DNA of 64,000 nucleotides, from assembly GCF_040548735.1 (NCBI RefSeq), contig NZ_JBEPSD010000001.1, forward strand, positions 868,001-932,000, read 5' to 3'. The notes beneath the pieces were generated by a model. That model saw nothing but the letters and a program-made list of their open reading frames with translations, was not told where the DNA came from and ran no database searches. Each line of letters begins with the position of its first letter. Position 1 is the stretch's first letter. Shown piece after piece: positions 43,434 through 53,678 of the stretch. Source of the stretch: Rhodanobacter soli (lineage in GTDB: Bacteria; Pseudomonadota; Gammaproteobacteria; Xanthomonadales; Rhodanobacteraceae). The position numbers and the translations under genes are program-made.

Positions 43434-44246
43434 ATGGACGCCAGAGAACAGTTCGAACGCGAATGTCGTGAAAATATTTCCGGCATGGGAAATGATCAAC
43501 TGCTGAAAGACATTGCATTTCAGTGGTTCCAGCATTCGCTCCAGTACAAGTATTCGTATAATTTTTCTTCGCTTGGTCGCCCCATCATCCAGTATCCACA
43601 GGATATGGTGGCCATGCAGGAACTAGTCTGGCGGATCAAGCCCGACCTCATCATCGAAACGGGCATCGCCCATGGTGGTTCGCTGGTCCTCAGTGCGTCT
43701 ATGCTGGCTCTGCTCGACTATTGCGAAACCGTCGAGCGTGGGGAAGTGCTAGATCCCAAGGCCACCCGACGCCGCGTGCTAGGTATCGACATCGACATCC
43801 GCGCGCACAATCGTGCCGCCATCGAAGCGCACCCGATGTCGCACCGGATCGACATGATTCAGGGCTCCTCGATCTCAGCGGACATCATTGCCCAAGTGCA
43901 TAAAATCGCGCAGGCGCATCAGCGGATACTGGTGATTCTCGACTCCAACCATACCCACGATCACGTGCTGGCCGAGCTCGAGGCCTACGCACCGCTGACC
44001 TCTCCGGGCAGCTACTGCATCGTGTTCGATACCGTGGTTGAGGATCTGCCCAACGCGATGTTCCCTGATCGCTCTTGGGGCAAGGGCAACAACCCCAAGA
44101 CCGCTACCTGGGAATACCTGCGTCGCCTGAAGGGGGAAGCACACATGGCTGCCGACGGTGCCCCACTGGCCTTTGAAATCGACAGCGCACTGGAGAGCAA
44201 ACTGCTCATCACGGTTGCCCCTGACGGTTACTTGCGGCGCGTCTAG
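43434..44246 (+). CDS. CmcI/cephalosporin-hydroxylase-family methyltransferase-like protein
   Basis: 270 aa from ATG 43434 (GGAAG 9 nt upstream). The SAM-binding fold shows IIETGIAHGGSLVLSA, LGIDIDIRAHNR and ILVILDSNHTHDHVLAEL, characteristic of the CmcI family, whose members include glycan O-methyltransferases. It probably methylates a hydroxyl of the cluster's glycan; the name cephalosporin hydroxylase would mislead. Confidence 0.83.
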   Translation: MDAREQFERECRENISGMGNDQLLKDIAFQWFQHSLQYKYSYNFSSLGRPIIQYPQDMVAMQELVWRIKPDLIIETGIAHGGSLVLSASMLALLDYCETVERGEVLDPKATRRRVLGIDIDIRAHNRAAIEAHPMSHRIDMIQGSSISADIIAQVHKIAQAHQRILVILDSNHTHDHVLAELEAYAPLTSPGSYCIVFDTVVEDLPNAMFPDRSWGKGNNPKTATWEYLRRLKGEAHMAADGAPLAFEIDSALESKLLITVAPDGYLRRV

Positions 44247-44256
44247 CGCCTTGCCC

Positions 44257-45771
44257 ATGCCCGTACTGCGCACAAATATCCTGGCGAATTATGCTGGGCA
44301 GATATGGATGGCGCTGATGGGCGTGGTATTCATCCCTCTGTATATAAAGCTGCTCGGCATGGAGGCGTTTGGCCTGGTTGGCCTGATGTTAAGTATCCAG
44401 GCGCTGTCCATGCTGTTCGATCTGGGCATGGGCGGCGTGCTGAACCGCGAATTGGCGCGGCGTGTGCACAATGCTAGCGCCGCACATACCCTCGGCGACC
44501 TAGTGCGCACGTTCGAGTGGTTGGTCTGGCCAATCGCACTGATGATCGTCGCCGTAATCTGGCTAGCCAGCGGTCCACTGGCGAATCACTGGCTGCACCC
44601 CGAACACCTCAGCCGTGCCACCACAGCGCATGCGATCGCGATCATGGGGCTGGCGGTGGCGTTGCAGTGGCCTAGCAGCTTCTACGCCAATGGCCTGTCC
44701 GGACTTGAACGGCAGCCGGTACTGAACCTGATCAATGCCGGGTTCGCCACGCTACGCGGCGCGGGTGTGCTGGTGGTGCTGTACTGGGTATCTCCCACCA
44801 TCAGCGCCTTCATGTGGTGGTACGCTGCCGTGGGCGCGTGTCAGTCACTGGTATCGGCCGCCGCCCTGTGGCTCTTGTTGCCGACTGACCCTCAGCAACG
44901 ATCGGCTTTTCGCGCCGCAGAACTTCGTGACGCTGGACGCTTCGCTGGTGGCCTGGTCGCCATCATGGCCCTGTCGATCATGCTCACCCAGCTTGATCGC
45001 ATCGTAATATCGGCCATGCTTCCGCTGGCAGAACTCGGTTACTTCAGCTTGGCGATGAGCGTCGCCGCTGGCATGGGTCGCATGATCCAGCCTATGTTCA
45101 ATGCGCTGTACCCGCGCTACAGCCGACTGGCGTCACTTGACCAGCAGGATTCACTGACCCATCTCTACCATCTGAGCAATCAATGCCTCGCGGTGGTCGT
45201 GGCAGCCGTGGCGGCTGTACTGATGATCTTCGGCCGCGACGTACTCTATCTGTGGACCGGGGACGCCACCACGGCAGCGAGGCTGGCGCTGCCGCTGTCG
45301 ATCCTCGTGGCCGGCACAGCGTTCAATGGATTGATGAACCTTCCCTACGCACTGCAGCTGGCTCACGGCTGGACCCGACTTACCGTAGGTACAAACCTCG
45401 TAGCCTTGGTTCTCGGCATTCCCTTCTGCATCTGGGCCGTCGGACACCACGGCATCGTCGGCGCCGCTTGGCTGTGGTTCGCCATCAATCTCGCCTTTGT
45501 CGCAGTCGGCATTCCGCTTATGCATCGGCGTCTTTTGCGCAGCGAAATGGCTCGCTGGTACGTTCGGGACATACTCCCTCCCGCGATCGCCGCCGCCGTG
45601 GTCGCACTGCTTGCAAGCCGGCTGCTTCCGGCATTGCCCCGGAGCCTTGAAGGGGTCTTTCAATTGGCCATAGTGAGTGGCGCAGTGCTGTTATCGGCGG
45701 CCGTGGCAGCGCCACTGGTGCGAGATCTGGTGCGGCAACAGCTGGCCGAGTGGTTTGGCTTCCGACGCTGA
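44257..45771 (+). CDS. Polysaccharide flippase, Wzx/MATE-like
   Basis: 504 aa with about twelve to fourteen membrane helices. The N-terminus (ILANYAGQIWMALMGVVFIPLYIKLLGMEAFGLVGL) is typical of PST/Wzx exporters. It would flip the undecaprenyl-linked glycan to the periplasm. No wzy-like gene other than the GT-C pair is nearby. Confidence 0.88.
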   Translation: MPVLRTNILANYAGQIWMALMGVVFIPLYIKLLGMEAFGLVGLMLSIQALSMLFDLGMGGVLNRELARRVHNASAAHTLGDLVRTFEWLVWPIALMIVAVIWLASGPLANHWLHPEHLSRATTAHAIAIMGLAVALQWPSSFYANGLSGLERQPVLNLINAGFATLRGAGVLVVLYWVSPTISAFMWWYAAVGACQSLVSAAALWLLLPTDPQQRSAFRAAELRDAGRFAGGLVAIMALSIMLTQLDRIVISAMLPLAELGYFSLAMSVAAGMGRMIQPMFNALYPRYSRLASLDQQDSLTHLYHLSNQCLAVVVAAVAAVLMIFGRDVLYLWTGDATTAARLALPLSILVAGTAFNGLMNLPYALQLAHGWTRLTVGTNLVALVLGIPFCIWAVGHHGIVGAAWLWFAINLAFVAVGIPLMHRRLLRSEMARWYVRDILPPAIAAAVVALLASRLLPALPRSLEGVFQLAIVSGAVLLSAAVAAPLVRDLVRQQLAEWFGFRR

Positions 45772-46076
45772 CTCGGCTCGACCGACCTCCCTTCTATATA
45801 TGGCGGTAAGCACATGCCGTTGCGTCGATCTCTATTCCGCAGAGATCTCGCGCACTGGATCTACTGACACTTTGCCACCGGCCATCGCCCCTATGCACAA
45901 TAACGGCGACGCTGAAGTTGATCTTGCTACCGCTGCCATGTGCAATTCCAGGTGCCGCTAATCGGACTCGTTAGCTTGACGCCCCGATCACCAGCGTACT
46001 GACATCAAAGCAACCTGCGGAGCGATTCGGGCTAGACTGAAACTTGTATTCTGATTCAGTTCCCGGTCTTTCATCT
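45772..46076. other. Gene-free stretch between flippase and glycosyltransferase genes
   Basis: 305 bp of lower GC than the flanks. No gene, tRNA, clear repeat or strong terminator was found. A weak promoter for the next gene is possible (TTGACG at about 45975), but no matching -10 was convincing. Confidence 0.4.
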
Positions 46077-47285
46077 ATGCCTGCACCAAAAATTACCGTC
46101 ATCATTCCCACGCGCGAGCGTTGCGATGTACTGGAATCGTCATTGCGCACGGTAACATCGCAAGACTACGATAACCTCGAAATAATCGTCAGCGACAACT
46201 GCAGCACTGACGATACCGAGGGCGTCGTACGTCGAGCCAACGATCAGCGCATCCGCTACGTGAAGACGGGAAAGCGCCTGAATATGTCGCATAACTGGGA
46301 GTTCGCCCTTTCGCATGTTCGCGAGGGATGGGTGGGTTTCATCGGCGATGACGACGGGCTACTGCCGGAATCCATCAAGACCGTATCCAACATCATCGAA
46401 ACATCGGGTGTCGAAGCCATCCGTTCGACCTTCTGCACCTACCACTGGCCAGCCATCATGGGCAATGAAAGCGGTCAGTTGATCGTACCGATGGGATCCG
46501 GCATCGAAATACGCGAGGCATCGCTCTGGCTGAAGAAAGTCATGCGCGGCGTTGCCAAATATCCCCAGCTACCAGTCATTTATGATGGTGGCTTCGTCAG
46601 TCTTGCTACCTTGAACAAGGTGAAGAGCAAGACAGGAGCATTCTTTGCATCCTGTAATCCCGACCTCTACTCGGCGGTTGCCGTCTCCAGCGTGATTGAT
46701 CGGTATGTTTTCATGCGAGCCCCCATGGCAGTCAGTGGCGTATCCAGACACAGTACCGGGAACTCGTCGTTTTCCACCAAAAAGAACAAGAACACAACGC
46801 CTGTTTCGACTTTTTATTCGGAAAGCAACATACCGTTTCACGGCGCGATGCCGTTGCACGAAGACGGTAGTCTGCCCATTTCCTTTCAAGCGATGGTCTA
46901 CGAAGCTTATCTGCAGTCTGCCCATCTTCGCGACGCATCAAAGGAATTTGGGTACCGACAACAGCTCGAGGTCATTCTTGCCACCGCCGGGGCTCACCGC
47001 GAATCCATCGAAAGGTGGGGCCGTCTATTTGCCACGCAGCACGGCATCGACTTTGCATCGGCCAGACGATCGGCCGCCTTCAAACGCGCCTATCTGCAAC
47101 CCCTCTCGACATCGCACAAGATCATCAACGCCCTGCATACGGTGTTCGCAGAGGATTTGCCGATTCGGAACATCCATGAGGCTTGCATTGCCGCTGGCAC
47201 CATCCGCGGCCGCCCCGGCAAGAAAGGTACAGTGCGTTTTCTAGGTCGTGAATTGAATCGCCATTTCAGACGGCAAGGTGAGTAG
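46077..47285 (+). CDS. Family 2 glycosyltransferase
   Basis: 402 aa from MPAPKITVIIPT. GT-A fold: nucleotide-binding IVSDNCSTDDTE and the DxD-like GDDDGLLPE. No membrane helix is obvious. A TTG start at 46044 would add eleven residues. It faces the leftward glycosyltransferase set. Confidence 0.87.
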   Translation: MPAPKITVIIPTRERCDVLESSLRTVTSQDYDNLEIIVSDNCSTDDTEGVVRRANDQRIRYVKTGKRLNMSHNWEFALSHVREGWVGFIGDDDGLLPESIKTVSNIIETSGVEAIRSTFCTYHWPAIMGNESGQLIVPMGSGIEIREASLWLKKVMRGVAKYPQLPVIYDGGFVSLATLNKVKSKTGAFFASCNPDLYSAVAVSSVIDRYVFMRAPMAVSGVSRHSTGNSSFSTKKNKNTTPVSTFYSESNIPFHGAMPLHEDGSLPISFQAMVYEAYLQSAHLRDASKEFGYRQQLEVILATAGAHRESIERWGRLFATQHGIDFASARRSAAFKRAYLQPLSTSHKIINALHTVFAEDLPIRNIHEACIAAGTIRGRPGKKGTVRFLGRELNRHFRRQGE

Positions 47286-47381
47286 TGACATCGGTGAGAT
47301 GTCTCCGCTGCGATCATGCTCACATCATATTGCGCCTAATTGGGCGTCCTAACCAATCCACAACGCGACGTATTGGCTGCA

Positions 47382-48431
47382 TCAACGGATCCGAGGCATG
47401 CCATAGCGGCGCAGCAACCCAAGCTTTCTATGCGCCCACACAAAATTGCGTAGAAAGTCACGCAGTGATGCGACACGTCCCCGCTGTTCCTGACGGCGCG
47501 TGGCCCATAGTCTCGGAAAGTCACGAATGAGTTGTGTACCAGCCTTGCCATAGATTTCCTGCCAAATGCGTGTATCTAGGCACGCCGCTGTCAAGACGAT
47601 GCCTTCAGCGACCAACAGCACCAAATGCAGCGCCAACAACGGAATGACCAGCACTGTTGGCGTGCAGACCAGCATGACCTCCATTTTGTTGCGCTCGCTC
47701 AGATAGCGTCGTCGAAAGGTGGTCTGCAGCCCTTGCGCAGTTGCACGGTTTCCGCCAAAGCTAGCCCCCTGACGATGGCGATATCCACTGGTACCGGCGA
47801 CTTGCACTGCCCTGCCGCGCAATCGGGCCACGCAGCACAAATACATATCTTCGCCGATCGACTCAATCCACGTTGGGAAGCCACCGAGCTCATTCCATAC
47901 ATCGCGCGCCACCCACAGGCATGCCCCGATCACCATCGCCACATCGCGACGGCCGGGGTCGAGATTCGGCACCGGGTTGTAGAACGGGTCGAGCAGACAA
48001 CCCCTATCAACCAACACCCCAGTTTCCCAGTCGTACTGGGGCAGACTGAGGATTCTCGGCAGGGGTGCCGATTGTGCAGCGTCCAGCAAGGTGACCAGTG
48101 CATCTGGATACAGCGCCGCATCGTTGTTCAGCAGCAGCACAAATTCGCCGCGTGCATGCGCCACCATGCGGTTATTGCTGACACAGAAGCCGACGTTCTC
48201 GCTGCTCGCAAGCAACTCGACCTGTGGATACCGCTCGCGCAGCAGCGCTACAGAATCATCTGTGGAGGCATCGTCGTGAACGATGATCTCGATGCTGATG
48301 TTGCCCTGCTGGGCAAGAACGGATGTCAGGCAGTCATCCAGCAATGCGGCGCCGTTGTAGTTGGCGATGCAGACGGAACACATCGGATGTTCCGGTCGAT
48401 TCAGTGCGCTGTGCTGTTCAACCAGGCCCAT
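47382..48431 (-). CDS. Family 2 glycosyltransferase with C-terminal membrane segment
   Basis: 349 aa (or 333 from MCSVCIANYNG at 48383). GT-A core: VHDDASTDDSV, LLLNNDAALYPDAL (DxD-like NDA), GEDMYLCCVARLRG. It then has a hydrophobic stretch (VLVIPLLALHLVLLVAEGIVLTA). It resembles rhamnosyltransferase-type enzymes. It overlaps the epimerase gene by 31 bp. Confidence 0.86.
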   Translation of the reverse strand: MGLVEQHSALNRPEHPMCSVCIANYNGAALLDDCLTSVLAQQGNISIEIIVHDDASTDDSVALLRERYPQVELLASSENVGFCVSNNRMVAHARGEFVLLLNNDAALYPDALVTLLDAAQSAPLPRILSLPQYDWETGVLVDRGCLLDPFYNPVPNLDPGRRDVAMVIGACLWVARDVWNELGGFPTWIESIGEDMYLCCVARLRGRAVQVAGTSGYRHRQGASFGGNRATAQGLQTTFRRRYLSERNKMEVMLVCTPTVLVIPLLALHLVLLVAEGIVLTAACLDTRIWQEIYGKAGTQLIRDFPRLWATRRQEQRGRVASLRDFLRNFVWAHRKLGLLRRYGMPRIR

Positions 48432-49327
48432 GTCCGCTCCAATCCTTCATGCAGTGGTGTGACGGGCGAACATCCGTACTCGTGACTGGCCAGAGTGGGG
48501 TCCATCACCACGCGTGCAGCATCCACTGCACGACCGACTTCATAGCTGCGTCGCAGGGGTCGACCGGTCACGGTCTCCATGGCGGCGAACAGTTCATTGA
48601 GGCTGACCCCTATACCGCTGCAGGCGTTGACTATATGCGCGCCTACGGACATTTGTCGGGCCAGAATCGTGGTGATCAGCTCCACCAGGTCATCTATATA
48701 CAAATAGTCGCGAACAGCGGAACCATCACCCCATATATGCAGGATTTCATCCCGCTTAATCTTGCCAAGGGCCGTAGGTACGATACCGAACCCCGCGCGC
48801 TCGAACTGACCCGGGCCGTAGACGTTTGATGGGCGCAGAATTGTCGCCTTGCCCGAATACTGATTGCACCAGGCCGAGATGAAGTATTCAGTGGCTATCT
48901 TGCTCGCGCCGTGATACGACCGTGGCTGCACGCGCGTCGCCTCACTCGCTGCGATGTCACCCGTCGACGTGTACAGCGAACCGCCAGAAGACAGATAAAG
49001 CAGATCCACGCCAGAATGATCCTGCAAGACATGCAGCAAGCCAGCCATTGGCTGCAGATTGTCGACCAGTTCGTGCAAGGGACGGGCAACGGATGTCCCG
49101 GGAGTGGACGTAGACGCGAGGTAGGCCACTGCACGACTGCGAGCGACCAAGGGGGCGAAATCCTTCGGCTCGCGCAGCTCGGCAATCACTGTTTCGACAT
49201 TTGGCAGATCAAAGTCCACCTTGCTCCGACTGGCTGCAATCACCGACTCGCCCTGCCGTGCCAGCGCCCGTACCAGGTGTTGCCCGATGAACCCACCTGC
49301 ACCGAGGACAAGAATCCGATCGCTCAT
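48401..49327 (-). CDS. NAD-dependent sugar epimerase/dehydratase
   Basis: 308 aa extended SDR. LVLGAGGFIGQHLVRAL (NAD-binding), Ser in YLSSGGSLY, YHGASKIATE (Tyr-x3-Lys), and RPSNVYGPGQ. It is similar to UDP-glucose 4-epimerase-like enzymes. The specific reaction is unknown. Overlaps its neighbours by a few bases. Confidence 0.87.
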   Translation of the reverse strand: MSDRILVLGAGGFIGQHLVRALARQGESVIAASRSKVDFDLPNVETVIAELREPKDFAPLVARSRAVAYLASTSTPGTSVARPLHELVDNLQPMAGLLHVLQDHSGVDLLYLSSGGSLYTSTGDIAASEATRVQPRSYHGASKIATEYFISAWCNQYSGKATILRPSNVYGPGQFERAGFGIVPTALGKIKRDEILHIWGDGSAVRDYLYIDDLVELITTILARQMSVGAHIVNACSGIGVSLNELFAAMETVTGRPLRRSYEVGRAVDAARVVMDPTLASHEYGCSPVTPLHEGLERTWAWLNSTAH

Positions 49328-50451
49328 TACGCGCTTCCAAGTAGCCGGCGATAAATCTGCACGTAGCGATCGGCGCAGTCATCCCAAGTGCCGATTTCGC
49401 GGGTCACCCAGTGCCTCGCGGCATCTCCCAAGCGGCGATTAGTCACCGCATCCTCCAGTTCGCACAGCGCAGTACCGTAGTGGTCGATGGAGTCGCATAG
49501 CCTTCCGGTTTCTCCATCAAACACGACACCGGCGTGCGCTGGCATGCTTGAGGCGATGATGGGCAGCCCCGCAGCCATGGCCTCCAGCATGACTTGCGGC
49601 CGGCCTTCGGCGTGACGACTGAGGGTTATCAAGCCACACGCTTTCGGGAACCACTCGTTTGCAAGCTGCTCGGGCGTAGCCGCTCCATGGTAATAAACCC
49701 ATTCCGGCACTTCGATACCTTCCTGCATCGGCCCAAACAGGTGCAGTTCGCGTGAACCTTCGTGAAAAAAATCTTCCGACCAGTCGAATAAAGGCCCCAG
49801 CTTGTTCGCGGTAAGGCGAGTGACAGCAAGCCAGCGATGAGGTTGCCCTTCGCCAGACTCGCGTTTGATCGCGTACCAGCGCGGGTCGATGCCGAATGAA
49901 ACGGGGCGTATCTCCGCAACGTCTCCAAATGCCGCCTGCAGGGGGGCGTGCATCCAGTCAGCGTTGGGACAAATGGCCACCTTGCGTTGCCTCATGACAC
50001 GACGCAGCAGAAATCGCATGAACGGCAACTTCAGAAGCTTCAGATCATTGCCAAGTACCGTGATAAGTGCAGGCTTGCGATTGTTCGGAAGAGGCAAAGC
50101 GCACTGCAACCAGTTGATATGGTAGATGTCCACCTCAGGGTGATCGCGATAGCTCGCGGCAATCATGCGCAAAAGACGTACCGGTGCGAACCACGAACTC
50201 CACCCCCCGCTGCGCATCATGTGCGATATGCCGCCAGCGGCCATCAGCTGTGCCAGCCATCGCGCGTCTGCGGGCGAAACAATGGCTGTTGCCTGCTCGG
50301 GCAGATCTCCCGGTGGAGCCCATATACTGAGTTTGATGGAGGACACGCGGGCAAGCGCAGCCACCAGATGCCTCATGAATATTCCACGCCAGTCGGAAAT
50401 GTCACGCGGATATGAGGTGCTGATCAGGAATACGCGCGTCACTTGATGCAA
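49327..50451 (-). CDS. Family 4 glycosyltransferase
   Basis: 374 aa GT-B fold. N-terminal LISTSYPRDISDWRGIFMRHL and the C-terminal donor-binding region LITLSRHAEGRPQVMLEAMAAGLPII with the E-x7-E pattern. It probably acts in assembly of the same lipid-linked glycan. Stop overlaps the epimerase start (TAATG). Confidence 0.88.
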   Translation of the reverse strand: MHQVTRVFLISTSYPRDISDWRGIFMRHLVAALARVSSIKLSIWAPPGDLPEQATAIVSPADARWLAQLMAAGGISHMMRSGGWSSWFAPVRLLRMIAASYRDHPEVDIYHINWLQCALPLPNNRKPALITVLGNDLKLLKLPFMRFLLRRVMRQRKVAICPNADWMHAPLQAAFGDVAEIRPVSFGIDPRWYAIKRESGEGQPHRWLAVTRLTANKLGPLFDWSEDFFHEGSRELHLFGPMQEGIEVPEWVYYHGAATPEQLANEWFPKACGLITLSRHAEGRPQVMLEAMAAGLPIIASSMPAHAGVVFDGETGRLCDSIDHYGTALCELEDAVTNRRLGDAARHWVTREIGTWDDCADRYVQIYRRLLGSA

Positions 50452-50551
50452 AACCTCATTTTGGCGTTATCAAACGCATCAGAACCGCGGCTGGGGAAAC
50501 ACGCCATAAGACCTTCCGACCATGAGGTCCGTTCGAGTGGCTTCCTTGCAT

Positions 50552-51436
50552 TTACTTGTCGCGACGATAGGTCAACCCGGTGATCTGCTCGGAGATCAAC
50601 CCGATCAGGAACACAATCACCGCCGCACTCCACAGCAGCGTACTCATGTTGGTGAGCCGGTGGTACGCGATCAGGGTGTAGGCGTAGTTGGCGCAGCCGA
50701 GCAGGAAGAACACCACGCTGGCCGGCACGAACAGCTTCAGCGGCGAATACAGCGTGGCGATCTTGAAGATGATCAGCAGGAAGCGCAGGCCGTCGCGCAG
50801 GGGCCTGATGTGGCTTTTGCCGACGCGCTGGGCGGCCTTGATCGGAACGTAGGCAACTGGATAGGCGCTGCGGAAGAACGCCATGGTGCTGGTGGTGGGG
50901 TAGCTGAAGCCGTTCGGCAGCAGGTGCAGGAATTCGCGGAACTTGTCCGCGCGCACGGCGCGGAAGCCGGAGGTGAGGTCGGCGATCTGGTGGCCGGTCA
51001 TGCGGGTAGCCAGCCAGTTGTACAGGGTGTTCGCCAGGCCGCGGCCCACGCCGGCCTGGCTGCCCCAGCCGCGGGCGCCCACCACCATGTCGTAGCCGCG
51101 GTCCAGCTGGTCGAGCAGGCGCTTGATGTCGGCGGGGTCGTGCTGGCCGTCGCCGTCCATGAAAACGAGGATGTCGCCGGTGGCGGCACGGGCGCCGCGC
51201 TTGATCGCCGCGCCATTGCCCATCGAGTACGGCGAGGACAGGCATTCGACGCCGCTGCTGCTGCAGACGCCGCGGGTGTCGTCGGTGGAGCCGTCGTCGA
51301 CGACGATGATCTCGGCCTCGGGATGGGCGGTGCGCAGGCGCGGCAGCAGTGCGGCCAGCGCGGGCGCCTCGTTCTTGGCGGGCAGGATGATGCTCAGGCG
51401 GTTCAACAGATGGCTCCCCGTGTGAAGGGGGATCAT
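50552..51436 (-). CDS. Polyprenyl-phosphate-type family 2 glycosyltransferase (DPM1-like)
   Basis: 294 aa. Core LSIILPAKNEAPAL, VVDDGSTDDT, FMDGDGQHDPADI (DxD), LTSGFRAV, then a C-terminal pair of membrane helices (VPASVVFFLLGCANYAY, LLWSAAVIVFLIGLIS). Such enzymes make polyprenyl-phosphate sugars as donors for GT-C transferases, which fits the GT-C genes in this locus. Confidence 0.87.
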   Translation of the reverse strand: MIPLHTGSHLLNRLSIILPAKNEAPALAALLPRLRTAHPEAEIIVVDDGSTDDTRGVCSSSGVECLSSPYSMGNGAAIKRGARAATGDILVFMDGDGQHDPADIKRLLDQLDRGYDMVVGARGWGSQAGVGRGLANTLYNWLATRMTGHQIADLTSGFRAVRADKFREFLHLLPNGFSYPTTSTMAFFRSAYPVAYVPIKAAQRVGKSHIRPLRDGLRFLLIIFKIATLYSPLKLFVPASVVFFLLGCANYAYTLIAYHRLTNMSTLLWSAAVIVFLIGLISEQITGLTYRRDK

Positions 51437-51512
51437 AGCGTGAAGGCTGGGTGGAGGTTGAGGACGGGGTTGGGTTTTTGGGGCGCACTCCGCCACGCTT
51501 TGCGCCTTCCGC

Positions 51513-51605
51513 TGCGTGCAGGGGAGAGTTGGGATGGGGTGCTCTTGGCATGAAGATCAAAGGCGCTACCCCCACCCGACCTCCCCCTGCAAGCAGGGGG
51601 AGGAG
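51513..51605. repeat. Dispersed GC-rich intergenic repeat, second copy
   Basis: GTGCAGGGGAGAGTTGGGATGGGGTGCTCTTG through CCTCCCCCTGCAAGCAGGGGGAGGA repeats the layout at 30128-30233. The interval 51437-51811 holds only this and further C-rich palindromes (CCCTGCACGACTTGCCCCTTC); no gene was found. Confidence 0.75.
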
Positions 51606-51811
51606 AAAAAGCCATCCCCTGCACGACTTGCCCCTTCAGTAAGGGGGAAGAGAACAATCCAACTTCCCGCTGCAAGCAGGGTCGACTCGGCAGTGGCGAG
51701 CCCGGTTTGTGCACCGCATCACCCTACTGCCTCCAAGCTGCAGGGAATGGGTGACCTGCGGGCCGGACTGCGGTAGATTCAACAACATACAGGGGCAAGG
51801 TCGAGTAGGTT

Positions 51812-53533
51812 ATGTCATCTCAATTGCAACCGTCGCTCATGGGCTTGTCCGGCATGGCGCGCCGGCTGGTGTCGGAAGGGGTGATGCCGGAGGACGTGGT
51901 CCGCAAGGCCATGACCGACAGCGGCCAGCAGAAGGCCACGCTGGGGGCTTGGTTGCTGGACCACAACCTGGTCGACGGCGTCGAGCTGACGCGGATCGCC
52001 TCGGCCGAGTTCGGCATGCCGATGATGGACGTGAGCGTGCTGAACCCGGCGACGATGCCGCTGGACCTGATCAGCGAGGCACTGATCACCAAGCACCAGG
52101 CGCTGCCATTGTTCCGCCGCGGCAAGCGGCTATACGTGGGCATCGCCGATCCGATGCAGTCGCATGCACTGGACGAGATCAAGTTCCACTCCAACTGCAT
52201 GGTCGAGCCGATCCTGGTGGAGCGCGGCTCGTTGCAGCGGGTGATCGAAACCCTGCTCAACAACATGCGCAACACCATGCCCGAGATGGGCGGCGGCGAT
52301 CTGGACGAGCTGAACATCGAGGTCGGCGACGACGAAGTCGAATCCACCGGCGTCGATGCGAATGCGAACGACGATGCGCCCGTCGTGAAGTTCGTCAACA
52401 AGATCCTGGTCGACGCGATCCGCCGCGGCGCTTCGGACATCCATTTCGAGCCGTTCGAAACCCAGTACCGCGTGCGCCTGCGCATGGACGGCATGCTGAA
52501 GGCCGTGGCCAACCCGCCGATGAAGATGGCCAACCGCATCTCCTCGCGCATCAAAGTGATGGCCCAGCTCGACATCGCCGAGAAGCGCGTGCCGCAGGAC
52601 GGCCGCATCAAGCTCAACCTGTCCAAGACCCGCGCAGTCGACTTCCGCGTGAGCACGCTGCCGACGCTGTTCGGCGAGAAGATCGTGCTGCGCATCCTGG
52701 ACGGCTCGTCGGCCAGGATCGGCATCGAGAAGCTGGGCTACGAGCCGAACCAGCAGAAGCTGTACGTCGACGCGATCCACAAGCCCTACGGCATGGTGCT
52801 GGTCACCGGCCCCACCGGCTCGGGCAAGACGGTGTCGCTGTACACCGGCCTGAACATGCTCAACACCGCCGAACGCAACATCTCGACGGTGGAAGACCCG
52901 GTGGAAATCCGCGTCGAGGGCATCAACCAGGTGCAGCAGAACGTGAAGCGCGGCATGACCTTCGCCAGCGCGCTGCGTTCGTTCCTGCGCCAGGATCCGG
53001 ACGTGATCATGGTCGGCGAGATCCGCGACCTGGAGACCGCCGAGATCGCGATCAAGGCGGCGCAGACCGGCCACATGGTGCTGTCCACCCTGCACACCAA
53101 CGATGCCGCGCAGACCATCTCGCGCCTGATGAACATGGGCATCGCGCCGTACAACATCACCTCGTCGGTGACCCTGATCATCGCCCAGCGCCTGGCGCGG
53201 CGCCTGCACGACTGCAAGAAGCCGATCGAGCTGCCGCCCAAGGTGCTGCTGGACGCCGGCTTCACCCAGGCCGACATCGACGCGGGGTTGACCATCTACG
53301 AGGCCGTCGGCTGCGACGGCTGCAACGAGGGTTACAAGGGTCGCGTGGGCATCTACCAGGTGATGCCGATGCTGGAGGATATCCAGAAGATCATCCTGCA
53401 AGGCGGCAATGCGCTGCAGATCGCCGAGGTGGCCAAAGCCGCCGGCATCAACGACCTGCGCGCGTCGGCCCTGCTCAAGGTGAAGCAGGGCCTGACCAGC
53501 CTGACCGAGATCGACCGCGTCACCAAGGAATAA
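51812..53533 (+). CDS. pilB: Type IV pilus extension ATPase PilB
   Basis: 573 aa. N-terminal MshEN-like domain; secretion ATPase core with Walker A GPTGSGKT (residues 333-340), Asp box, Walker B (DPDVIMVGEIRD) and His box (STLHTND). The C-terminal region retains HDCKKP and GCDGC, a reduced form of the four-cysteine zinc site. It powers pilus polymerisation. Here it is about 18 kb from the pilins. Confidence 0.97.
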   Translation: MSSQLQPSLMGLSGMARRLVSEGVMPEDVVRKAMTDSGQQKATLGAWLLDHNLVDGVELTRIASAEFGMPMMDVSVLNPATMPLDLISEALITKHQALPLFRRGKRLYVGIADPMQSHALDEIKFHSNCMVEPILVERGSLQRVIETLLNNMRNTMPEMGGGDLDELNIEVGDDEVESTGVDANANDDAPVVKFVNKILVDAIRRGASDIHFEPFETQYRVRLRMDGMLKAVANPPMKMANRISSRIKVMAQLDIAEKRVPQDGRIKLNLSKTRAVDFRVSTLPTLFGEKIVLRILDGSSARIGIEKLGYEPNQQKLYVDAIHKPYGMVLVTGPTGSGKTVSLYTGLNMLNTAERNISTVEDPVEIRVEGINQVQQNVKRGMTFASALRSFLRQDPDVIMVGEIRDLETAEIAIKAAQTGHMVLSTLHTNDAAQTISRLMNMGIAPYNITSSVTLIIAQRLARRLHDCKKPIELPPKVLLDAGFTQADIDAGLTIYEAVGCDGCNEGYKGRVGIYQVMPMLEDIQKIILQGGNALQIAEVAKAAGINDLRASALLKVKQGLTSLTEIDRVTKE

Positions 53534-53678
53534 GCGGCGGATTCTGGGACCTCCGTTGCATCGAACTTGCGTCCGGCGCCACGGTTTGGCGCCGTAAAAA
53601 TGACATAAGCTGTATCAATACCTTGCCAGCCGCCTGCGAAGGACGGCTCCGGGACTGGACCACTGGGGGAAGATGCGC